Positions 8,359 to 16,158 of a stretch of DNA of 64,000 nucleotides are shown here, piece after piece. Within the stretch, counting starts at the first letter, position 1. Each line of letters opens with the position of its first letter. Origin of the DNA: Capnocytophaga catalasegens (GTDB lineage: Bacteria > Bacteroidota > Bacteroidia > Flavobacteriales > Flavobacteriaceae); NCBI RefSeq assembly GCF_026005215.1, contig NZ_BPMA01000021.1, positions 110,801-174,800 on the forward strand, read 5' to 3'. The notes beneath the pieces are model-generated. The model had not been told where the DNA came from. It made no database searches and saw nothing but the letters and a program-made list of their open reading frames with translations. The position numbers and the translations under genes are program-made.

Positions 8359-8400
8359 ATATTGCTAATAAAAAAAGTTAAGTTGTGTAACTTAACCTTG

Positions 8401-8473
8401 TGACCTGGCTGGGGCTCGAACCCAGGACCCCAACATTAAAAGTGTTGTGCTCTACCAACTGAGCTACCAAGTC
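8401..8473 (-). tRNA. tRNA-Lys (TTT), copy 2
   Basis: 73-nt cloverleaf with acceptor GACTTGG/CCAGGTC, D arm AGCTCAGTTGGTAGAGC and anticodon loop CTTTTAA (TTT). Identical over the mature sequence to the copy at 8509-8581. No encoded CCA. Confidence 0.96.
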
Positions 8474-8508
8474 TAAAAAAATACTCTTATGAAAAAAAAT
8501 TAAAATTG

Positions 8509-8581
8509 TGACCTGGCTGGGGCTCGAACCCAGGACCCCAACATTAAAAGTGTTGTGCTCTACCAACTGAGCTACCAAGTC
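8509..8581 (-). tRNA. tRNA-Lys (TTT), copy 1
   Basis: 73-nt cloverleaf identical to the next copy 35 nt downstream: acceptor GACTTGG, anticodon TTT, T loop GGTTCGAGCCC. First gene of the Lys-Lys-Leu unit, preceded by a good promoter at 8609-8638. Confidence 0.96.
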
Positions 8582-8608
8582 CTTAACTTTCTTATCAGAA
8601 TGCGGGTG

Positions 8609-8638
8609 CAAATATACAACAAAATCTTTATAACACAA
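8609..8638 (-). promoter_or_regulatory. Promoter of the tRNA-Lys-Lys-Leu unit
   Basis: On the minus strand, TTG (8636-8638), a 19-bp spacer and TATATTTG (8609-8616) match the Bacteroidota primary-sigma promoter. It lies 27 nt before the first tRNA. Confidence 0.85.
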
Positions 8639-8707
8639 GTAAAAAATTATTATTTTTGCACTTTATTTTTATGTATATATTCAACTTTTTGAAAAACAGC
8701 ATTTTAT

Positions 8708-9265
8708 ATGAGTAAAAAAATTATTCTTATCGGTTATATGGGTTCTGGGAAATCAGTAATTGGAAAGTTTTTAGCTCAAAAAATAAATCTTCCTTTTATT
8801 GATTTAGACCTTTTTATTGAAGAAAAGGAACAAAAAACAATTTCAGAAATCTTTAAATTGAATGGAGAAATTTATTTTCGTAAAATAGAAACTATGTATC
8901 TGAATCAATTATTAGATAGTAAAAAAGATTTTGTGCTTTCTGTAGGAGGAGGAACTCCTTGTTTTGGTACAAATATACAGCAAATAAACAAGGCTTCTGA
9001 ATTTGTTTTTTATTTGCAACTCAATGCTCAAAGTTTAACCAAACGCCTTACTACACAAAAAGGAAAACGTCCTCTCCTTACAGGATTACAAGATGATAAA
9101 ATTTTGGAAGATTTTATAAACAAACATCTTTTCGATAGAAATCCTTATTACAGACAAGCACATATTATCTTACCCTCAGACGGGCTTTCTATTACAGAAA
9201 TAGTTAATAAAATAATCACGTTTTTACCTTCTGATTTATTTAAAAAGAAAAATGTAATAGAATAA
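8708..9265 (+). CDS. aroK: Shikimate kinase
   Basis: Phosphorylates shikimate at O3 with ATP in the chorismate pathway, in the cytoplasm. The 185-residue protein begins with the Walker A motif GYMGSGKS (residues 9-16), then the shikimate-binding DLD (about 33-35), FR at about 57, and the GGG of SVGGGTPC. The lid carries KGKRPLL, and RNPYYRQAH is the usual C-terminal adenine-binding region. It is transcribed away from the tRNA unit; a TATTTTTG box at 8651-8658 is its likely promoter. Part of aroA, in the same pathway, lies at the far end of the window. Confidence 0.96.
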   Translation: MSKKIILIGYMGSGKSVIGKFLAQKINLPFIDLDLFIEEKEQKTISEIFKLNGEIYFRKIETMYLNQLLDSKKDFVLSVGGGTPCFGTNIQQINKASEFVFYLQLNAQSLTKRLTTQKGKRPLLTGLQDDKILEDFINKHLFDRNPYYRQAHIILPSDGLSITEIVNKIITFLPSDLFKKKNVIE

Positions 9266-9377
9266 AGATTAAATAGTTTTTTATATAATATTTTCCAATA
9301 ATAATTTACTCGAAAACGTAAAAGTTTTTATACTTGGAGAAAATATAATCTTCTTCTGTAAAATGTATATTTTTTCA

Positions 9378-9385
9378 TAATTTTG
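9378..9385 (+). promoter_or_regulatory. Promoter -7 box (TAATTTTG) before the exporter genes
   Basis: TAATTTTG, 23 nt before the ATG at 9409, with a weak CTG in place of TTG about 19 nt upstream. Confidence 0.6.
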
Positions 9386-9408
9386 CACTTTACAAACAAT
9401 TTTATTTT

Positions 9409-10191
9409 ATGTTGATATCTAAAAAAAACTTGGAGAGAACAACTCATCTTCTTGCTGATATTAGTGCATTGTTAATTGGAAGTGGTTCTAACACTCGACG
9501 TGCATTACGTAATGTAGAACGAATAGCCAATGCCTTGGGGTATCATTCGGAGATTTTTCATTCATATTCAGGTGTAATACTTACTGTATATGATAAAACA
9601 ACACAAGAAAAAGAAACTTTAGTACTGACTATACCTCATCACGGAGTTAATTTTAATGCTATTTCTGCTATTAGCATTCTTTCGTGGCAAGCTATCGAAC
9701 AAAAATTATCTATTGATGATATTGAAAAAGAAGTAGCTTTTATAAAGAAGCAACCTCATTATAATATGGTCTTAATGTGGTTTTTCACAGCCATAGCAGG
9801 AGGTTCATTAGCTTATATTTTTGGAGGTAACAATGGTAGTTATATTGAATTTGGAATTTCATTCTTAGCTACTTTTGCAGGAATTTCAGCAAGAAAACTT
9901 TTACAAATAAAGCATTTTAACCATTTTATTTGTTGGGCTTGGGCGGCATTCGTCTCTGTATCAGTTGTGAATATATTCCGAATGTTGGAGGTTGAACCGA
10001 TAAACAATGCGTTGGCTGCTTGTGTTTTATGGTTAGTACCTGGAGTTCCTCTCATTAACGGATTCATAGATTTACTTACTGGACACGTAGTTTCTGGATG
10101 GGCAAAAATATCTACAACAGGTATTTTGGTTTTTATGATAGCTATTGGTTTTTATCTTTCACTTATTCTTTTTGGTTATGAATTACTTTGA
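9409..10191 (+). CDS. ThrE/YjjP-family exporter subunit (N-terminal half)
   Basis: A 260-residue protein of the ThrE/YjjP family (DUF1212). Such proteins export threonine/serine in corynebacteria, and the E. coli YjjP-YjjB pair exports succinate; the substrate here is unknown. The cytoplasmic N-terminal domain (about 1-120) has LLADISALLIGSGSNTRRALRNV and LTIPHHGVNFNAISAIS. About five membrane helices follow. The single-chain ThrE is split into two genes here: the second half begins at 10178, inside the end of this gene, which suggests translational coupling and a heteromeric complex. Confidence 0.88.
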   Translation: MLISKKNLERTTHLLADISALLIGSGSNTRRALRNVERIANALGYHSEIFHSYSGVILTVYDKTTQEKETLVLTIPHHGVNFNAISAISILSWQAIEQKLSIDDIEKEVAFIKKQPHYNMVLMWFFTAIAGGSLAYIFGGNNGSYIEFGISFLATFAGISARKLLQIKHFNHFICWAWAAFVSVSVVNIFRMLEVEPINNALAACVLWLVPGVPLINGFIDLLTGHVVSGWAKISTTGILVFMIAIGFYLSLILFGYELL

Positions 10192-10747
10192 TATATTTTT
10201 ACAACTTTCTGAACGTATTTTCTGGTCAATGTGGGTTTCTATTGGTTTTGCCATGTTATTTAATACACCTCGCAGGGCCATGTGGATTGTTGGTCTATTA
10301 GGAGCAATTGGCTGGGCTATTAAAGCTATACTTTTACATACATTGATGCCTGCACAAGTTGTTCTAACAACTTTTGTTGCTGCTTGTGCTGTTGGATTTC
10401 TGGGTATGTATTTTGCTCATCGAGTACATACTCCACCTGTGGTTTTTACCATTCCTGCAGTTATCAATATGGTTCCAGGCAAATATGGCTATGAATTTAT
10501 GATGGGACTTATTAAAATTGTTACTTTACAAAATGAAAATGACCTCACTACAGAACTTGTTTTCAAAACGTTAAGACAAGGGCTACAAACTGGATTTATA
10601 ACAATGAGTTTGGCTTTCGGAGTGATTGCTCCTATACTATTATTGAATACATATTCCGTCAAAGGAAAAGATTTGAACAAATTTATTGCACAACGAATCA
10701 AAAAACGTAGAAAAATAAATAATAATTCACAAAACACATCAGCTTAA
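10178..10747 (+). CDS. ThrE_2/YjjB-family exporter subunit (C-terminal half)
   Basis: The membrane partner of the upstream YjjP-like protein (DUF3815 type). I place the start at the ATG at 10178 (MNYFDIFLQLSERIFWS), 14 nt before the upstream stop; the same frame is open back to a GTG-type start at 10145, but that would overlap more and add a needless hydrophobic stretch. The protein is about 189 residues with about five membrane helices, including WSMWVSIGFAMLFNTPRRAM and the conserved IPAVINMVPGKYGYEFM loop. pepE starts at the next base after its stop triplet begins (TAATGA overlap). Confidence 0.87.
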   Translation: MNYFDIFLQLSERIFWSMWVSIGFAMLFNTPRRAMWIVGLLGAIGWAIKAILLHTLMPAQVVLTTFVAACAVGFLGMYFAHRVHTPPVVFTIPAVINMVPGKYGYEFMMGLIKIVTLQNENDLTTELVFKTLRQGLQTGFITMSLAFGVIAPILLLNTYSVKGKDLNKFIAQRIKKRRKINNNSQNTSA

Positions 10748-11454
10748 TGAAAAAATTACTTTTGGCAAGTACCTCTACTCTACACGAGGGTACTTATTTG
10801 TCATATTTACAAGAAGAATTGTATCATTTTTTTGAAAAAATTGATGAAATTTTGTTTATTCCGTATGCACGCCCCAGTGGTATTTCTCACGACCAATATA
10901 CAAAAATCGCACAACAAGGATTTTCTCATATTGGTAAAAAAATTATTGGAATCCACACTCTTGACAACCAATACGAAGCTATCAGACAAGCACAAGCAAT
11001 TTTTACAGGAGGAGGAAATACGTTTTTACTCGTAAATGAATTATATCAACTACAACTTATTGATATTCTAAGAGATACTATTAACAAAGGAACACCTTAT
11101 ATAGGAACAAGTGCTGGAAGCAATATTGCAGGGCAAACGATGCAAACTACCAATGATATGCCTATTATTTATCCTCCAAGTTTTCAAACTTTGGGACTTG
11201 TTCCTTTCAATCTGAATCCGCATTACTTAGACCCTGACCCTAAAAGTACTCACAAAGGAGAAACTCGCGAGACTCGCATTAAAGAATTTCATACTCTGAA
11301 TAATATTCCTGTTGTGGGGCTTCGTGAAGGAAGCTGGTTACTTATTAACAATGAGCGCATTACACTAAAAGGTAATCTCACTGCACGTATTTTTGAACAA
11401 GGAAAAATTCCCTATGAATGGGACGGAAAAACAAATTTGCCTTTTATAAAATAA
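10747..11454 (+). CDS. pepE: Peptidase E (alpha-aspartyl dipeptidase)
   Basis: A cytoplasmic serine peptidase of family S51 that cleaves dipeptides with N-terminal aspartate. 235 residues, close to the 229 of the Salmonella enzyme. AIFTGGGNTFLLVNEL precedes the nucleophile Ser in GTSAGSNIA; the His and Asp region is FNLNPHYLDPDP, and TRETRIKEFH follows as in the family. It overlaps the exporter gene by one base, so it is in the same operon. Confidence 0.94.
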   Translation: MKKLLLASTSTLHEGTYLSYLQEELYHFFEKIDEILFIPYARPSGISHDQYTKIAQQGFSHIGKKIIGIHTLDNQYEAIRQAQAIFTGGGNTFLLVNELYQLQLIDILRDTINKGTPYIGTSAGSNIAGQTMQTTNDMPIIYPPSFQTLGLVPFNLNPHYLDPDPKSTHKGETRETRIKEFHTLNNIPVVGLREGSWLLINNERITLKGNLTARIFEQGKIPYEWDGKTNLPFIK

Positions 11455-11626
11455 TTAAAAAATAACACACTTCACAAGAGATTTGAATTGCAAAATATAA
11501 TTTGCTTTATCATAAATATATTTTTATAGTGATTATTTGCTTAAAAAATAGTATCTTTACGCTCAAATTTTTGTTAGAGAACAAAAAAGATAATATATTG
11601 TTTTCTAATCACTTAAAAATAAAAAA

Positions 11627-14600
11627 ATGTATTTAATATTCGATACCGAAACCACAGGACTTCCTAAGAATTACAATGCTCCTATTTCTGATAGTGAAAA
11701 CTGGCCTCGTGCTGTGCAGATTGCTTGGCAATTACACGATGAAATGGGGCAACTGATTGAACATCAAGATTATTTAATACAACCTGACGGATTTAATATT
11801 CCGTACGATTCAGAGCGAGTTCACGGAATATCAACAGAACTTGCTCAACAACAAGGTATTACAATCCGTGAAGTTTTGCAAAAATTCCAAGAGGCTCTTA
11901 GCAAAACAACCTATATTGTAGGGCAAAATGTTAGTTTTGACATCAATATTATGGGAGCCGAATTTTATCGATACAAAATAGAAACAAACCTTGCCGAATT
12001 TCCTGTTTTAGATACTTGTACCGAGATTACAGCAGAGCTGTGTCAAATACCTGGTGGTCGAGGAGGACGTTTCAAACTACCAACCTTGACTGAACTTCAC
12101 GAATTTTTATTTAAAATTCCTTTTGCCGAAGCTCACAACGCAACTGCCGATGTTGAAGCTACCTCGCGCTGTTTTTTTGAGTTAATCCGTATTGGAGAAG
12201 GTTTTTCCGAAGAACAGATTTCAAAAGAATACATAGACAGATTTCGGATTGCTAATCCTGAGACAATACAACTTATTGGTTTAAAACACATTAACCTAAA
12301 AAAGGCTTCAGAAGAAATTCGAGAAAAATTACAGAAAAGTAATATTCTTAATGATATTTCAGAACAACAAATACAAGAAAATTTAGCTCTATTAGCCGAT
12401 GCTCCTTTTGTTCATCTGCATAATCACACTCAATTTTCGGTTTTACAAGCAACAGCTTCTATCGCTGAGTTAGTCAAAGCTACTGCCCAACAAAAAATGC
12501 CTGCCGTTGCAATTACCGACATAGGAAATATGATGGGAACTTTTCATTTTATCAAAGAAATTGCCACATATAACAAAGGTGTAAAAATACGCAATCAAGA
12601 AGCTATTGAAAAAGGAGATGAATCTCAAGAACTTTCTATAAAACCTATTGTAGGTTGTGAGTTTTTTGTTTGTCAAAATCATCTTGACAAAACACAGAAA
12701 GACAATGGTTATCAAATAGTTATGATTGCTAAAAACAAAAAAGGTTATCATAACTTGGCCAAAATGGCTTCTATTGCTTATACTGAAGGTTTTTATTACG
12801 TTCCTCGCATTGATAGAAAAATTGTAGAAAAATACAAAGATGATTTGATTATTCTTTCCGGAAATTTGTTTGGCGAAATTCCTTCCAAAATTCTCTACGT
12901 TGGTGAAAAACAAGCTGAAGAATCTCTTTTGTGGTGGAAAGAACTTTTCGGAGAAGATTTTTATTTGGAAATTATGAGACATGGGCAAGAAGATGAAGAC
13001 CGCGTTAATTCTGTTTTACTTAATTTTTCTAAAAAGCACAATATCAAGTTAGTAGCTACAAATAATACTTATTATATAAACCCAGAAGATGCCAATGCAC
13101 ACGACATTTTACTTTGTGTGAAAGAAGGTGAAAAACAAACAACAGAAATTGGTCGTGGTCGTGGATACCGATATGGATTGCCGAATCAGGAATACTATTT
13201 CAAGTCAGCACAAGCAATGAAAAATCTTTTTAAAGATATTCCTGAAACCATTCTATCAATAAAAGAAATTATTGAAAAAATTGAACCTTATGAGCTGGCT
13301 CGTGAGGTGCTTTTGCCAAAATTTGATATTCCGGAAGAATTTCAGGTAGAAGATGATGAAACAGGTAAAAAAGGAGAGAACAAATATCTTAAACACTTAG
13401 CTTATCTGGGAGCTGAAAAAAAATATAAATCAATTACTGACCAAATAAAAGAACGTCTTGATTTTGAGCTTTCAATCATTGAAAAAACAGGATATCCTGG
13501 GTATTTTCTCATCGTACAAGATTTTATCGCTGCGGCTCGGTCTATGGGAGTTTCGGTAGGCCCAGGACGTGGTTCTGCTGCGGGTTCAGCTGTGGCTTAT
13601 TGCTTAGGAATTACCAATATTGACCCTATAAAATACGATTTACTTTTTGAACGTTTTCTGAATCCTGACCGAGTAAGTATGCCCGATATTGATATTGATT
13701 TTGATGATGAAGGACGAGGGCGTGTAATGGAATACGTTATTGACAAATATGGTGCCAACCAAGTAGCTCAAATAATTACTTACGGCACAATGGCTGCCAA
13801 ATCCTCTATTCGTGATACAGCAAGAGTGTTGGATTTGCCTCTTTCTGATGCCGATAAAATAGCCAAACTTGTCCCTACTATAACAGATAAAAAACTCAAT
13901 ACGCTCAACAAACTTATCGCTGCCGATGAACAACTTTTACGCGAAAAACTTCGTTCGGAAGATGTAGAAAAAACACATCAGCTAAAACAACTCTCACAAG
14001 GGAATGACCTACTGGGAGAAACTATTCAGCAGGCTAAATTGTTGGAAGGTTCTATCCGAAATACGGGAATTCACGCCTGTGGAGTTATTATCACTCCTGA
14101 TGATATTACTAATTTTGTTCCTGTTTCGATTGCCAAAGATTCTGACCTATGGGTAACACAATTTGATAACTCCGTGGTTGAAAGTGCTGGACTTCTGAAA
14201 ATGGATTTCTTGGGACTAAAAACACTCACTTTGATAAAAGATACCGTTAAATTGGTCAAAGAAACGAGAAATATCGACCTAAATCCTGATGATTTTCCTA
14301 TTGATGATGAGAAAACTTATCAGCTTTTTCAACGAGGTGAAACTGTTGGAATTTTCCAATATGAATCGGCAGGAATGCAAAAATATATGAAAGAGTTGAA
14401 ACCGACTGTTTTTGCTGACCTTATTGCGATGAATGCACTTTATCGTCCAGGTCCTTTGGAATATATCCCAAGTTTTATCAGACGAAAACACGGTTTGGAG
14501 CCCATTTCGTACGATTTGGACGATATGGAAGAATACCTAAAAGAAACGTACGGAATTACCGTATATCAAGAGCAAGTTATGCTTCTTTCGCAGAAATTGG

Positions 14601-16126
14601 CAGGTTTTTCAAAAGGTGAAGCCGATATGCTACGTAAAGCGATGGGGAAAAAACAAAAAGATGTTTTGGATAAAATGCGTCCAAAATTCATTGAACAAGC
14701 CTCTGAAAAAGGATATGACACGGAAAAATTGGCTAAAATATGGCAAGATTGGGAAGCCTTTGCAAGTTACGCCTTTAACAAATCTCACTCTACCTGCTAT
14801 GCTTGGGTTGCTTACCAAACGGCTTATCTTAAAGCCAATTATCCTGCCGAATATATGGCGGCGGTTCTCTCTAACAATATGAATGATATTAAATCGGTTC
14901 GCTTCTTCTTGGAAGAATGTCATCGTATGGGAATCAAGGTGTTAGGCCCCGATGTGAATGAATCGAATTACAAATTTGCAGTGAATAAAGATGGAGCAGT
15001 TCGCTTTGGAATGGGCGCGATAAAAGGCGTTGGCAAAACCGCTGTTGATACCATTGTTGAGAACAGAGAAAACGGGCATTACAAATCTATCTTTGATATG
15101 GCAAAACGTGTTGATTTGCGTGCTGCCAACAAAAAAGCCTTTGAAAATATCGCCTTGGCTGGTGGTTTCGATTCGCTGGGAGCCGCACATCGAGCTCAAT
15201 ATTTTTATACTGAAGTCGGAGAACAAAGTTCGCTTTTGGAAAAAGCAATTCGTTATGGTTCCAAAGCACAAGAAAGCGCTAACTCTCTGCAAATGAGTCT
15301 TTTTGGCGAAACAAACGAAATCGAAATTCCAGAACCTACAATGCCTACTTGCAACGAGTGGGGAACTTTGGAGAAACTTCGCCGAGAAAAAGAAGTTGTC
15401 GGAATGTACATTTCGGGACACCCGCTTGATGATTTCAAACACGAAATAAAAAATTTCTGTAATAGCGAATCGTACAATCCTTCTGAGCTTGAAAACTTGG
15501 TGGGCAAAGAAATAAAAATGGCTGGTATGGTAACCCAAGTTGAACACAAAACAGCTATGGACGGAAGAAAATGGGCTATTTTTTCAATAGAAGATTATGA
15601 TAATATACACGAATTTCGAATATTCAAAGATGATTATCTGAAATACCATATCTATCTGGTTACCAATCAGTTTATATATTTTAAAATAAAAATAGAAGAA
15701 GGATTTTTTGATAAAAAAACCAATCAACGTGGAAAACCAAGAGTTGTTTTCACTCAAATGTATTCATTGCAAGATGTTTTAACCAAAAATGTAAAAAAAG
15801 TAGATATTTGGTTAGATTTAAAAGATATTTCGATAGAAAATATCGCACAACTCAAATATATAACTGAGAAATATGCTGGTAATATTCCTTTGAATTTTTT
15901 AATCTACGAACCTCAAAGTACATCGGTTAACGTAGTTGATACCGAAATAGAAGAGAATTCAGAAGAGAATTTGGAGATGGCAGAAATAGCCCCTTCACAA
16001 GAAGGTATTCGACGTGAAGATATGAAGATATCTTTGGAAATGTATAGTCGAAAGACAAAAATTCAACTTAATAAAGACTTTTTGAACGAACTTGAATACA
16101 ACAAATATTATTTCAAATTAAGTTAA
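11627..16126 (+). CDS. dnaE: DNA polymerase III alpha subunit with N-terminal proofreading exonuclease
   Basis: Replicative DNA polymerase, 1499 residues. Residues 1-190 form a DEDDh 3'-5' exonuclease: FDTETTGLP (Exo I), VGQNVSFDINIMGAEF (Exo II), AHNATADVEAT (Exo III). A PHP domain starts at about 265 (FVHLHNHTQFSVL). The catalytic palm follows with GPGRGSAAGSAVAY and the aspartates in MPDIDIDFDDEGRGRV, then KSHSTCYAWVAYQTAYLKAN, a helix-hairpin-helix region and an OB-fold (GKEIKMAGMVTQVEHKTAMDG). Exo-fused DnaE is known in Bacteroidota. In the PHP domain the usual TDHGN reads TDIGN, losing a metal-binding His. The start is set by the Exo I motif, 4 residues in. Confidence 0.96.
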   Translation: MYLIFDTETTGLPKNYNAPISDSENWPRAVQIAWQLHDEMGQLIEHQDYLIQPDGFNIPYDSERVHGISTELAQQQGITIREVLQKFQEALSKTTYIVGQNVSFDINIMGAEFYRYKIETNLAEFPVLDTCTEITAELCQIPGGRGGRFKLPTLTELHEFLFKIPFAEAHNATADVEATSRCFFELIRIGEGFSEEQISKEYIDRFRIANPETIQLIGLKHINLKKASEEIREKLQKSNILNDISEQQIQENLALLADAPFVHLHNHTQFSVLQATASIAELVKATAQQKMPAVAITDIGNMMGTFHFIKEIATYNKGVKIRNQEAIEKGDESQELSIKPIVGCEFFVCQNHLDKTQKDNGYQIVMIAKNKKGYHNLAKMASIAYTEGFYYVPRIDRKIVEKYKDDLIILSGNLFGEIPSKILYVGEKQAEESLLWWKELFGEDFYLEIMRHGQEDEDRVNSVLLNFSKKHNIKLVATNNTYYINPEDANAHDILLCVKEGEKQTTEIGRGRGYRYGLPNQEYYFKSAQAMKNLFKDIPETILSIKEIIEKIEPYELAREVLLPKFDIPEEFQVEDDETGKKGENKYLKHLAYLGAEKKYKSITDQIKERLDFELSIIEKTGYPGYFLIVQDFIAAARSMGVSVGPGRGSAAGSAVAYCLGITNIDPIKYDLLFERFLNPDRVSMPDIDIDFDDEGRGRVMEYVIDKYGANQVAQIITYGTMAAKSSIRDTARVLDLPLSDADKIAKLVPTITDKKLNTLNKLIAADEQLLREKLRSEDVEKTHQLKQLSQGNDLLGETIQQAKLLEGSIRNTGIHACGVIITPDDITNFVPVSIAKDSDLWVTQFDNSVVESAGLLKMDFLGLKTLTLIKDTVKLVKETRNIDLNPDDFPIDDEKTYQLFQRGETVGIFQYESAGMQKYMKELKPTVFADLIAMNALYRPGPLEYIPSFIRRKHGLEPISYDLDDMEEYLKETYGITVYQEQVMLLSQKLAGFSKGEADMLRKAMGKKQKDVLDKMRPKFIEQASEKGYDTEKLAKIWQDWEAFASYAFNKSHSTCYAWVAYQTAYLKANYPAEYMAAVLSNNMNDIKSVRFFLEECHRMGIKVLGPDVNESNYKFAVNKDGAVRFGMGAIKGVGKTAVDTIVENRENGHYKSIFDMAKRVDLRAANKKAFENIALAGGFDSLGAAHRAQYFYTEVGEQSSLLEKAIRYGSKAQESANSLQMSLFGETNEIEIPEPTMPTCNEWGTLEKLRREKEVVGMYISGHPLDDFKHEIKNFCNSESYNPSELENLVGKEIKMAGMVTQVEHKTAMDGRKWAIFSIEDYDNIHEFRIFKDDYLKYHIYLVTNQFIYFKIKIEEGFFDKKTNQRGKPRVVFTQMYSLQDVLTKNVKKVDIWLDLKDISIENIAQLKYITEKYAGNIPLNFLIYEPQSTSVNVVDTEIEENSEENLEMAEIAPSQEGIRREDMKISLEMYSRKTKIQLNKDFLNELEYNKYYFKLS

Positions 16127-16158
16127 AAATCAATTTAAAACTAATTTTCAATATATTT

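Noticed and set aside
10145-10177. Longer start for the YjjB-like protein
   Set aside because: Would add 11 hydrophobic residues and overlap the upstream gene by 47 nt; the ATG at 10178 gives the normal family N terminus.
12470-12988. 172-residue minus-strand open frame inside dnaE
   Set aside because: Lies entirely in the coding region of a well-supported polymerase gene and resembles no family; an antisense shadow.
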